Origin: Planctomycetota bacterium | GTDB taxonomy: Bacteria > Planctomycetota > UBA8108 > SXIK01 | Direction: 5' to 3' | DNA: 38,683 bases | Assembly (NCBI GenBank): GCA_016209535.1 | Contig: JACQVW010000797.1 | Coordinates: 1 to 38,683 of the forward strand | Part shown: positions 26,445 to 35,424 of the stretch, piece after piece | Layout: each line of letters begins with the position of its first letter | How positions within the stretch are numbered: the stretch's first letter is position 1 | Made by a program: the position numbers and the translations under genes | The notes under the pieces: model-generated | Databases searched by the model: none | Seen by the model: only the letters and a program-made list of their open reading frames with translations | Told to the model about the DNA's origin: nothing

Positions 26445-27968
26445 TCATTGCGCTGCCAGGCCTCCCCGAGTCCGCGCCGGCCCCACGAGCATCGCCGTGA
26501 ACCTCTCGACCAAGTCCCGCTTTCGCGCTCGCGGCAGCGGGAAACGCGCGACCTGCGCGGCCAAGAGGTCCCGAAAGGTGTGGCCGCGGTAGTCGCCGCT
26601 GCCATCCTCGGTGCAGCAGATGAACGTCGTCGGCACGTGCTTGGCAGGACGAGGCAGGACGATGCCGGCCGAGGGCAGGCAGCGAGCCCGGTCCTCGGCG
26701 CGCAGGAAGGCTGCGACCAGGATCGACTGGTAGCGCTGGAGGCTCACGACCGCCTTCAAGTAGCCAGCAGGTGTGGCTTGGATGGGCTCATAAGGCCTCG
26801 AACGCTCCACTTGCGGCGCTGCCCCGGCAAGATCGCGCACGAAGAACGAAGGGATCACCTTGTCGACCTCCATGACGTTCCGCCACCCATCTTCTCTCTC
26901 GGCGGAAAGCTCGAGGCCGCGGAGGGGGAAGCTGCTTCCGACCCAGGCATCGTTCGAGAGCTCGAAGCAAGCCACGTCCACCTGGATCATGTCGTGCGGG
27001 GTCTTGAGCGCGGCGTCGACCAGGAGGTCGAAAGCCAGCGCCTTGCCAAGGACGTCAGCCCGTTCGCCGGGCGGCAGCGTGTCTCGCTTGTTCTCCAGGC
27101 TGATGATCAAAGTCACGAGAGTGCGATGCCGGATCACGGGCCGCCGCTCGTCATGGTGCTGAAAGATCAAGAGCTCCTTGTTGTAGAGCTTGTCGAGGAC
27201 GAGCCTCTTCCCGCTGGCTCCTTTCGTCAACGGTGCCAGCTCCGAAGGCAAGCTGTCCCTGAGCTGCTCTTCTCGCTGCAGGGTGGTGATGGCGCGGATC
27301 CATGCCTTGTCCGCCTCTCGGCCTTCGACCTCGGTGCCGTTGACGATCATCGTTTCGAGCCGCCGGGGCTCATGCTCCACATCGTCCGACTCCTCCTCCA
27401 AGCAGCACCTGACGAGCTCCTGGTAGACCCACTGGTTCAGGGCATCGACGTGCGACACGCGCTTGGCGAACGCCGACATCACGAGCACGTAGTCGGTGAC
27501 CAACATGCTGGAGATGTCCTTCCTTCCCTCGGAGTTGGCACGCTCGAAGGCGGAATTGGCGATGTCCTCCAGGGCCGCGCAGATGGCCGCCTGGTCTTCG
27601 AGTTCTCTGGCCCCCGGCGCGGCGGTCGCCAGGGCCGCGACGAGCTGCCGGGCTACGAAGGCGACGAGGGCGAGGAACTCCTCCGTACCGGACCGTGAGC
27701 GCCGCGACCTGAAGCGGGCGAGGAGGCCCAAGAGAAGCCTCCAGCGCTTCCCCCGACTCAACTGACGCAGGAACTTCTCGTAGTTGGGTAGAGCCGGGTG
27801 GGAGACGGTCTTGGGGTGAGGGCTCGACAAGAACACCAGGAGGTCCTCGACCAGCCATGCCGGCGGCCGCCGCTCCTGGTGGCGGAAGTGCTCGAGGATG
27901 GGCTTGGACTTCTCGAGGAGGGGGGCCATCTCCTCGGGGCGAAGGGGCTTGACGACGTGACTCGGCAC
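26445..27968 (-). CDS. Hypothetical protein with possible degenerate vWA domain; partner of the adjacent MoxR ATPase
   Basis: 507-aa ORF, GTG start 3 bp after the MoxR stop. 'RTLVTLIISLENKRDTLPPGERADVLGKALAFDLLVDAALKTPHDMIQVDVACFELS' has a vWA-like strand/helix/strand layout but lacks DxSxS. Confidence 0.7.
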   Translation of the reverse strand: MPSHVVKPLRPEEMAPLLEKSKPILEHFRHQERRPPAWLVEDLLVFLSSPHPKTVSHPALPNYEKFLRQLSRGKRWRLLLGLLARFRSRRSRSGTEEFLALVAFVARQLVAALATAAPGARELEDQAAICAALEDIANSAFERANSEGRKDISSMLVTDYVLVMSAFAKRVSHVDALNQWVYQELVRCCLEEESDDVEHEPRRLETMIVNGTEVEGREADKAWIRAITTLQREEQLRDSLPSELAPLTKGASGKRLVLDKLYNKELLIFQHHDERRPVIRHRTLVTLIISLENKRDTLPPGERADVLGKALAFDLLVDAALKTPHDMIQVDVACFELSNDAWVGSSFPLRGLELSAEREDGWRNVMEVDKVIPSFFVRDLAGAAPQVERSRPYEPIQATPAGYLKAVVSLQRYQSILVAAFLRAEDRARCLPSAGIVLPRPAKHVPTTFICCTEDGSGDYRGHTFRDLLAAQVARFPLPRARKRDLVERFTAMLVGPARTRGGLAAQ

Positions 27969-27971
27969 GGG

Positions 27972-29633
27972 CTACTTCACGGCTCCCCTGTCGTAAACTT
28001 GGATCTTGGCCTGCACGACGCGCTGCAGGTCCGCCGCCGCTTGCGTCGTCGGGGCCACGTGGCTCCAGGCGCGCAGGTGCTTGGCTCTCAAATCATGAGC
28101 CGGGCCCTCCGTCTCCAGCAGCGCCAGGGCGCGGCAGATGCGAAGGACTTGCGCCGGGGTGCGGTCGGAGACCCCGAACTCGCGGCGCAGCGTCAGGAAC
28201 ATCTCAACGAACTGGTCGGGGAACTCGTTGTCGTCGGACTCAAAAGCCTCGGTGCCGCCGTACAAGCCAGCAAGCACCACCTTGGAAAGGAAGCGGATGT
28301 CGTTGAGGCAGGCGGAGCGGGGCACCCGCTTGGTCTCCTTCTTGAGCCCCTTGAGCTGTTCCGCGCACTCGAAGCCGTGCGCCTGCCGGATCACCGTCTT
28401 GATGACCTCCGGGTCGTCGGGCACGGGGTGGCAGACCACGCGGATCGGGAAGCGATCGTAAAGGGCGCCGAGCTCTTCGCTGTCCGGAGTCTCGTTCGAG
28501 GCGCCGACGGCGAAGACCAGGTTGACCCGGAAAGCCTGGCCCATGTTGTAGAACAAGCGCTCGTTGGTGAGGGACAGCAAGGTGTTGAGGATGGCACTAT
28601 TAGCTTTGAAGATCTCGTCCAGGAAAGCTATCTCCGCCCGCGGCAGCATGCCGGCGGTGCGCCGGGCGTGGACCCCGGTGGCGAGGAGGAGGTTGATGTC
28701 TGCGCCGCCGAAGATCTCCTCCGGGCTGGTGTACCGCGTGAGGAGGTACTCGAAGAGGCGGCGCTCCGAGGCCGCCGCACGGTTGGCTCTCTGCACCGCC
28801 CGGACTGCCTCTTCCTCCTGGTCGATCGGCAGGCTCGTGGGGCGGATGCCCAAGGCCCGGGCGAAGGTCCGCACGAGGAGCGATTTGGCGGTGCCGGGTG
28901 GGCCCAAGAACACCAGGTTGGTGCGGGCGAGGGCGCAGGCGACCATCATCTCGAGGGCATCGTCTCGGCCGACGAACCGCCTCTTGACGTCCATCAAGGC
29001 TTTCTGAAGGCGGCGGACGGAATAGAGGTGCAGGCCTTGCTTGACGAAGGCCGCGATCTCCTCTTCGGTCAAGCTCTCGATTTTCTCAGCCCATTTGGGG
29101 GCATCGGCAAACCCCCACTCGCCGCCATCGGGGGGGTTCCCTTTGACGGCGCTCTCGAACTCTCCTGCCGTGGGTGCCGGAGCCGGCGCCGCGTGTACCG
29201 CTTCGAACCGTCCCTTCCCGGGTTGGAGGTTCTTGAGCCACGCCTTCGCCTCTGCGGCGGTCACCAGGATGAGCCGCTTCCCCGGGACCCGCCGGCCCGT
29301 CAAGTCCTCGACCGTGGCGGTGAGCTGGCGCTCGAGAGGCCGCGAGACCTTGTCGAGCTCATCCTGCCCTGCGGCAAGGATGAAGACGGCGGCGGTCTGG
29401 TGCTCTTCGACGGTCAAGAGCGCGCCGTGGAGGGAACTGGATTGCAGGTGCCCCTGGGGGAGCAAGCTGAGGTCTCCCCCGTAGAAGCTTCGGGACCGGG
29501 TCCATCGGAAGGTGGCTTCCGACGGGAAGGCGGCCGCGACCGTCTCCAGGGCATCCGCGAGCGCCAGCTCCTGCGGAGCGACTGCAGCGACGAAGGGCCT
29601 GGACGCGTCATCGACGTAATGGTAATGGCTCAT
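27972..29633 (-). CDS. MoxR/RavA-type AAA+ ATPase with additional N-terminal domain
   Basis: Walker A 'NLVFLGPPGTAKSLLVRTFARAL', Walker B 'AEIAFLDEIFKANSAILNTLLSLTNERLF', sensor region 'FAVGASNETPDSEELGALYDRF'; about 190 aa precede the AAA domain. Confidence 0.93.
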   Translation of the reverse strand: MSHYHYVDDASRPFVAAVAPQELALADALETVAAAFPSEATFRWTRSRSFYGGDLSLLPQGHLQSSSLHGALLTVEEHQTAAVFILAAGQDELDKVSRPLERQLTATVEDLTGRRVPGKRLILVTAAEAKAWLKNLQPGKGRFEAVHAAPAPAPTAGEFESAVKGNPPDGGEWGFADAPKWAEKIESLTEEEIAAFVKQGLHLYSVRRLQKALMDVKRRFVGRDDALEMMVACALARTNLVFLGPPGTAKSLLVRTFARALGIRPTSLPIDQEEEAVRAVQRANRAAASERRLFEYLLTRYTSPEEIFGGADINLLLATGVHARRTAGMLPRAEIAFLDEIFKANSAILNTLLSLTNERLFYNMGQAFRVNLVFAVGASNETPDSEELGALYDRFPIRVVCHPVPDDPEVIKTVIRQAHGFECAEQLKGLKKETKRVPRSACLNDIRFLSKVVLAGLYGGTEAFESDDNEFPDQFVEMFLTLRREFGVSDRTPAQVLRICRALALLETEGPAHDLRAKHLRAWSHVAPTTQAAADLQRVVQAKIQVYDRGAVK

Positions 29634-29697
29634 CTCGGCCCCCAGTTTCTTGAATCACAGTATGATTGCTTCCTTGCACCGAAGTACGCTCTCCGCC

Positions 29698-31722
29698 TTA
29701 GCTTCCCTTCCTCCGCCTGCGGATCTTGGTCTGCTCGCGGCGCAGGCGGCGCCGTTCGCGTTTGGCCTCGTGCTCTTCGTCGAAAGACTTGGAAGCATTG
29801 GCTCCCGCGGCACTGCACGAACGTTCCTCCGACGCCTGCCTCTTCCCACTTCGTCTCGGATACTCGGGTACGGATCTCTCCATGGCCACGCCCGCCTTGG
29901 GAGCGGTCGCCCGAGCGCCGTGTTGACCCCCAAGGGATAGAAACGGCTGGGTCACGAGGTAGTCGAGGTCAGTTCTGGGACGCGGCGAACGCGACTCCCG
30001 CAGGGAAGAGGGAGCTTGCCCAGACGGCACCGACTCCTTGGCATCTTCAAATGGGAAGAGAAAGCCTCTCGTCGAGATGGCGGCACGGCATTCTTCCCTG
30101 ACCTGCTCTTCTTCTTCACAGCGCTCATGGCGGCTGTAGTCCGCGTAGAGGTCTCTCACGGAAGCGCACAGCGACACGAACGAGGTCCGGCACCCGGAGG
30201 GGAAGAGGGCGCCGGCCGCCCCGTTCTCCAGGATCTGCGCCAGCACGCGGATCAAGAGCAGGTGCCAATAGAGGCTCTTGAGCGGCAGTCGGCCCAGGAG
30301 TTCGTCGATGAGGACCACGCTCCGGCGGTGGATGTCTCCCTCGAGGTGCGAGAAGTACCCACGGCTCTCCCTGATGGCAGCGGCGCGCCGCAGGATCCGT
30401 GCGAGGAGCCGCGGTAGGCTCGGCTCCGAGGTTCCTCTAGCCTCCTTGCCCCCAGCCATCAGCTCCCAGAGCGGGCTTTGCTCCTCCGAACGGGGGTGCC
30501 TGCCGCGCTGCCTGGGCTCGCGGCTGGCATCGAGGACCTCGATCAAGAGCTGGCTAGCGAAGTGGGCCCCACGGGAGCGGAAGTCGCGGTTGAGGCAGGC
30601 TTCTCCCACTGCCGCGAGGCGCGTTCCGTCCTTCTTGGCCACGGCCCTCGCCGCTGCCTTGTGCGCGACCCAGGAGAGCAGCACCTGGCCGCCAGGGGAG
30701 CCGTAGAGCAAGCGCACCAGGGAAACGGCTGTGGTCGGCTCCTTCGCGGTGGTCCCCAGGAAGAGCTCGGACCCGTGCTCGAGGAGGTCGCAGGCAGTGA
30801 AGCGCCCCAGGAGCTCAACGTGCTCTCCGGCCGCCACGGCGTGCTTGAGGCCCTCGTGCCAGGAACTCTCGTCCGGCTTGCCGACGAGCATGCCGTAGGA
30901 GACGGAGAAGAGGCAGGCGCAGAGGCCGAACAGCCCCAAGCCGAGCAGCCCGGTCAGCAAGCTCTCGAGGACGAACCCCGCCACGATCAAGAAGAGCCCG
31001 AGGCCGGCGGCTCCGCCAAGTGTGACCTTCCGGGACATCCGGGGTCTCAGACCCTCTGGGCGGCGGTAGCGATGCGCCTCCTGCACAAGGCGCTGGACTC
31101 CAAGGCGGAGCACGCGGACGACGATCAGGTCGCCGGCGGTCAATTGGGAGCTGAGGTCATCTGCTCCCGGCTGGAGCAATGTCTCGAGCGTCAAGAGCGA
31201 AGCGTCCGTGGCCCTGCGGAGGTTGCCAGCCGCGACGCTGGGAACCGCCTCGCCGCCGGCAGTGGCCTGAACCAGGTTGTTGGCGATGAGGGCCGCATGG
31301 AACGCCCCCGGCCCCAGGGTGAAGCGGGTTCCACGAGGCAAGTGCACATGCCGGCAAGCCCAGCTCAAGACGAGGTTGGCGAGCGCCGCGCGCAACTGGG
31401 GATCCATCAGGAGCCCCTGGGAGGCGGCCTCCTGGACGAGCGGCGTCGTCGCCCTCCGAGTCGGAATGTCGCGACGTATGGGGGCTTCGCACTCGAGGCC
31501 GACGCAGTCGGGCTCCCAGCGTGCCAGGGACAGCGGGGGCGGCTTCGGAAGCCGGGAGTCCTGGGAAGCTGCGGCGCACTGGGAGAGCCAGCGCACGGCG
31601 GCGAGGACCGACTGCCGCTGGACCGCCACGGTCTTGGCCGTGCAGGCCGCGCAGCCCTCGAGTCTCGCCTCCGATGACGGAGGCGAGGCGTGGTTCTCGC
31701 GGACGGCCGGTTTCGTGGTCAT
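29698..31722 (-). CDS. Membrane protein of unknown function with two TM helices and Arg/Lys-rich C-terminal tail
   Basis: ORF 29698..31764; probable start MTTKPAVRENHASPP at 31722. TM pair 'VTLGGAAGLGLFLIVAGFVLESLLTGLLGLGLFGLCACLFSVSYGML'; tail 'EEHEAKRERRRLRREQTKIRRRRKGS'. Confidence 0.75.
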   Translation of the reverse strand: MTTKPAVRENHASPPSSEARLEGCAACTAKTVAVQRQSVLAAVRWLSQCAAASQDSRLPKPPPLSLARWEPDCVGLECEAPIRRDIPTRRATTPLVQEAASQGLLMDPQLRAALANLVLSWACRHVHLPRGTRFTLGPGAFHAALIANNLVQATAGGEAVPSVAAGNLRRATDASLLTLETLLQPGADDLSSQLTAGDLIVVRVLRLGVQRLVQEAHRYRRPEGLRPRMSRKVTLGGAAGLGLFLIVAGFVLESLLTGLLGLGLFGLCACLFSVSYGMLVGKPDESSWHEGLKHAVAAGEHVELLGRFTACDLLEHGSELFLGTTAKEPTTAVSLVRLLYGSPGGQVLLSWVAHKAAARAVAKKDGTRLAAVGEACLNRDFRSRGAHFASQLLIEVLDASREPRQRGRHPRSEEQSPLWELMAGGKEARGTSEPSLPRLLARILRRAAAIRESRGYFSHLEGDIHRRSVVLIDELLGRLPLKSLYWHLLLIRVLAQILENGAAGALFPSGCRTSFVSLCASVRDLYADYSRHERCEEEEQVREECRAAISTRGFLFPFEDAKESVPSGQAPSSLRESRSPRPRTDLDYLVTQPFLSLGGQHGARATAPKAGVAMERSVPEYPRRSGKRQASEERSCSAAGANASKSFDEEHEAKRERRRLRREQTKIRRRRKGS

Positions 31723-31780
31723 AGAGGGGCTTGGCATCCCTGCCGCGCTCGACAGCCGCAGCAAACGGGGGGCAACCTCA

Positions 31781-34330
31781 TCAACAGGCTACGGCGCATT
31801 CTCTTTCAAGGAAATGCCGTCTGCCCAAGAATCCGGTGTTCGGCAGCCCGGAGCCCTCGCCGGACGCTCGCTTCAGCTCAGCCGGCAGGAAGAGGGACCG
31901 GATCTTCCTGATGTCCCCCGATCTCGCGAGCTTGAGAAGCTCGTTCAAGAAGGTCAAGGCCTGGCTCGCCTTGACGTTCCCCGGCGTGACGCCGATCACC
32001 CCCGCCCCCCGTCCAAGAGCCTCGCGGACCAGGCCGCCCGCCAGCAGGTGGGCGAGGCGGCAGCTCCCCAGGGAGGTGTGCCAGATCGGGGGCTGCCGGC
32101 CCTCGAGCTGCCTCAAATCGTCCGCCGTCAGCACCTCGCCGGAACCCAGAAGCAAGCCGCTTTCCGAGGCGCTTTCCTGAGTGTGGGCAATGTGGATGAC
32201 GACGCCGTCGCCCATCTCCGCCGCATGCGAAAGTGCATCGAGCGTCTTGGCTTTCCCGGCGTTGAGGAGGACGTTCCCCGCCGGCAGATACTCCCTGAGC
32301 GCCGATGCCGCCTCCTCCCACGGGCCGAGTTGGGTGGCGCCGGGAGGAGTGTTGATCAAGACGATGAGGTTCTCGATCTGCCCCGCCGACGTGACGCGAA
32401 ACGAGGGGCTAGCTGCGACCTTGCGAGCCAGCGAGACGACGGAGGGCGGCTCTACGCCCTTCTCCCGCGCCGTCGCGATGACGGTGCAGACCTTGTCGCC
32501 CAGTGCGGGAAGGCTGGTGATGGAGTGCCAGCTCGAGTCGCTACCGTCCGCCCGCAAGAGGAGGAGAGGGCGCGAGTCCGATGACTTCGAGAACAGGGGT
32601 TCGATGTGCGTCTTCAGCATTTCTGCGGCTCGTTGGGCCAGAATCGGCGACGGCACCCCTCCCGACTCGGCGACCCGCTTCAAGAGGGTGTTGAGCCTCT
32701 CCGCGGCATCGGGGTCGAGCCGGCGGAGGTTGCCCTCGGCATCGCGGGTCCAGCCGTGGACGCCGCCCCCGGGGACCTGGAAGAGACTCAAGGCAGCCGC
32801 ATTCTCGCCCTTCAAGTAGCGGCCGGCGTGAAGCAGGTCTATGTACCTAGTGAAGGCGGCCCTTTCCACCAGGTCCAACCCCTGCTGGCGGGAGAAGGGC
32901 TGCAGATCGCCTCCGGCGAGGAAGTCGAGGACGTGGCCGGAGAGGCGGAGAGCCCCCAGGTCTGCGTGGCCGTCCTCGGGCAAGACCACGCCGAGGAGCT
33001 CTTTGCCCCCAGCGGTCAGCCGTACCCCGAAGGCGTTCCGTGCCGGCGTCACGCGACCCGGGAGGGGGATCAGGCCGCCGTGCTCGAAGACCGCCTCTGC
33101 CTCCGCCCGAGGCTCGAACGGCGCGGCAGCCTGGTCGCGGACTGCCTGGAACTGCCTCACCCTCCACTCGAGGGTGTAGTGGGATCGGAACTCGAGCACC
33201 CCCGTCTCTCGAGCCAGCCGTGGCAACGGACGGAGGGCGCGCTTCCAGAGCTCTTCGAAGGGCGTCGGCTCGCCGGCGGCAATGCCGGAATGTCGAGCCA
33301 GCGTGCCCGTCTGGACCGGAGTGCGAAGGGCCGCCGGCGTCAGCAGGCGGTAGGAGTGCCCCGCCGCCTTCAAGGCCTCGAGGATGCCGGGCGTGTGGAG
33401 GGCTCCGAAGACCAGGACCCCAACCCTGGCTCCGCTCTGCTCGAGCCGGCGCTGCGCTTCCTTGACCATGGATGCATCGGATCGTTCGAGGTCGGGCCGG
33501 CTCTCGGCCAGAGCGCTCCGCCGGAGGGCGTCAGCCTCCTCTTCAGCCTTGAGATCGGCCTCGACGCGCTTCCAGAGAGGGACGATCTCGACGACCTCCG
33601 GTCGCTCCTTGGCGACTGCCTGGCAAAGGGCTTCGACGGCCGGCCCCATCGCCCCGTCCGGACGCGAGTCCGCCTTCTCCAGCAGTTCTTCGAACGCCTT
33701 GCGCGCCTCGACGGAGGCCTGCTCGAGGGCCGATTCCACCTTCTTGGCGAGTAGCTCGAGTGCCTCCGGGATCGAACCGCGGCGCCGGGCGAACGATACC
33801 TGGGCCGCCCTCAAGTAGGCGGCGTGAAGCTTCTTCCGGAGGACCTCTCCGCGGAGCCTGCGGAACTCTTCCAGGTCGACGCCATGGACTTCCAGGGCCT
33901 CGAAGAGCGCTGCATGGGAGACACCATCGAGCCATCCTCTCTCGAGGAACGCCTCGGCCAGTGCTGCCAGCGTCTCGCCGTCTCCGAGCTCCATCCTCAA
34001 GAGCGGCAAGCGGGTCTCCGGCGGCGCCTCGAGGAGGACCGTGCGGACTCCGCGCCCGCGCGCGAGCTCGCGGATCACGGCGGCGACCTGCCGCTGGACT
34101 GCGGGGGAGTCGTGGGTTTCCTCGAGGCAGTAGAACCCCAGAGACGAGGAGCCCTGGCTCGTTCTCGCCGCGCCAGCGGCTAGGCGGGCGTCCTCGACGA
34201 TGATGCCGGGGGGGAGCTCCGGAACCTCGAGCTCCGGCGGCGCCCCTGGAAGCGAAAGCGTCGAGAGCGCCGGCAGGAGCCAAAGGAGACTGAAGATGCG
34301 CGCGCCTTGGCGACTGGACTGCCTGCCCAT
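31781..34330 (-). CDS. Secreted Tiki/ChaN-like domain fused to CHAT (caspase-HetF/TPR-associated) domain
   Basis: ORF 31781..34363; start MGRQSSRQGARIFSLLWLLPALSTLSLPGAP at 34330 forms a TGATG overlap with the upstream stop. N-terminal 'GFYCLEETHDSPAVQRQVAAVIRELARGRGVRTVLLEAP' and later 'GVLVFGALHTPGILEALKAAGHSYRLLTP' fit the two His motifs of the Tiki/TraB/ChaN superfamily. C-terminal 'GVVIHIAHTQESASESGLLLGSGEVLTADDLRQLEGRQPPIWHTSLGSCRLAHLLAGGL' fits the CHAT His and Cys motifs. Confidence 0.75.
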   Translation of the reverse strand: MGRQSSRQGARIFSLLWLLPALSTLSLPGAPPELEVPELPPGIIVEDARLAAGAARTSQGSSSLGFYCLEETHDSPAVQRQVAAVIRELARGRGVRTVLLEAPPETRLPLLRMELGDGETLAALAEAFLERGWLDGVSHAALFEALEVHGVDLEEFRRLRGEVLRKKLHAAYLRAAQVSFARRRGSIPEALELLAKKVESALEQASVEARKAFEELLEKADSRPDGAMGPAVEALCQAVAKERPEVVEIVPLWKRVEADLKAEEEADALRRSALAESRPDLERSDASMVKEAQRRLEQSGARVGVLVFGALHTPGILEALKAAGHSYRLLTPAALRTPVQTGTLARHSGIAAGEPTPFEELWKRALRPLPRLARETGVLEFRSHYTLEWRVRQFQAVRDQAAAPFEPRAEAEAVFEHGGLIPLPGRVTPARNAFGVRLTAGGKELLGVVLPEDGHADLGALRLSGHVLDFLAGGDLQPFSRQQGLDLVERAAFTRYIDLLHAGRYLKGENAAALSLFQVPGGGVHGWTRDAEGNLRRLDPDAAERLNTLLKRVAESGGVPSPILAQRAAEMLKTHIEPLFSKSSDSRPLLLLRADGSDSSWHSITSLPALGDKVCTVIATAREKGVEPPSVVSLARKVAASPSFRVTSAGQIENLIVLINTPPGATQLGPWEEAASALREYLPAGNVLLNAGKAKTLDALSHAAEMGDGVVIHIAHTQESASESGLLLGSGEVLTADDLRQLEGRQPPIWHTSLGSCRLAHLLAGGLVREALGRGAGVIGVTPGNVKASQALTFLNELLKLARSGDIRKIRSLFLPAELKRASGEGSGLPNTGFLGRRHFLERECAVAC

Positions 34331-35418
34331 CACGTGTCCTTCGCTGAAGCCCTTCGAGTCCATTTCGCGGCTTGTCCGTCGAGCTTCAGTGCGGAGAAGC
34401 AGCGGGCGATGCTCAAAGCCAGGCGAGGGTCTTGCTCCGTAGAATAGGCCAGCTCGTAACGTTGAGCCGCCTCCGAATAGAGCTCATGGACCTCCAGCAC
34501 CAGTCCAAGGAGGCGGTCCAAGACCGAAGGCCCCTCTCCGATAGCGGCGATGAGCCCGGCGATGTTGCTGATCTCGAGGGCGAGCGCCGCGGGGATGACT
34601 TCGAAGTAGCGCCGCGAGAGAGACCCATCGGCGGGCGGTTCGGTCTTCAGCTCCCAAGCGTAGCTCCCCGGCGCGAGGAGCAACCCCCGGGGCTCGATGC
34701 TGGCGGGAGGCTGAGCACACTCGAAGGCTGTGACCTCGGTCAGCTCGGAGCGCCGGTCCTCCTCCAGCACAGAGATCCGGTACCTGTCGACCCCGGGTAG
34801 CGGAGTCCAGTCAAACACCACGGGAAGCCGCACCTTGCCCGCTGGCGAGATGAGGCACTCTTCAAAATCCCCGAAGACCGGCTCGCAAACGCTGGGGATG
34901 GCGTAGGTGGCCTTGATCAGGCCTGCCGCCGCTTCCATCCAGGCGGCCGTGACACTAGGAAGCGAACGGAGCAGCGCCAGCAGCTTCTGGTGCATGCCCG
35001 CTCGACCGGCGACGCCGAGAGCGTCTGCCTCGAGGAAGCTCTTGACCGCGGCTTGCCACTCAGGGGCTGCGTCCTCCCGCGTCCACGCCGCGGCATGGAG
35101 GCGGCCGAGGAGGTCGGAGGAGTTGGTGATCTTCTGCAGCTCGGCATCGAGATCCGCGGCCCCGAGCCCGGCACGGCGGATGCCTCCCTTGATCCAGGCT
35201 TCGACGGCTTCGAGCGGCGCCTCTCGAGGCCTCAAGAGGCCGAGGTCGAGTCCTGCGGCCGACTCTCGGAGCGTCTCCAGGAAGAGTACGCGGTGCGCCG
35301 CCCAAGCAGGATCGACGATGGCGCTGACGACCTCTTCGGGGGTCAACGAACGCGAGGCCGACGGATCCGTTTCCGACGGGTGGAAGAGGCCGATGGCTCT
35401 GCGGCGGTCGTGATCCAT
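34330..35418 (-). CDS. Hypothetical protein, likely with FN3-like middle segment and TPR-like C-terminus
   Basis: 362-aa ORF, ATG 6 bp after the sigma-factor stop. 'VVFDWTPLPGVDRYRISVLE' is FN3-like; 'EAAQRYELAYSTEQDPRLALSIARCFSALKLDGQAAKW' is TPR-like. Confidence 0.7.
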   Translation of the reverse strand: MDHDRRRAIGLFHPSETDPSASRSLTPEEVVSAIVDPAWAAHRVLFLETLRESAAGLDLGLLRPREAPLEAVEAWIKGGIRRAGLGAADLDAELQKITNSSDLLGRLHAAAWTREDAAPEWQAAVKSFLEADALGVAGRAGMHQKLLALLRSLPSVTAAWMEAAAGLIKATYAIPSVCEPVFGDFEECLISPAGKVRLPVVFDWTPLPGVDRYRISVLEEDRRSELTEVTAFECAQPPASIEPRGLLLAPGSYAWELKTEPPADGSLSRRYFEVIPAALALEISNIAGLIAAIGEGPSVLDRLLGLVLEVHELYSEAAQRYELAYSTEQDPRLALSIARCFSALKLDGQAAKWTRRASAKDT

Positions 35419-35424
35419 CTGAGG

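Noticed and set aside
27798-30101. 767-aa plus-strand ORF antisense to MoxR
   Set aside because: Opposite strand has intact Walker A/B motifs; no recognisable motif in this frame.
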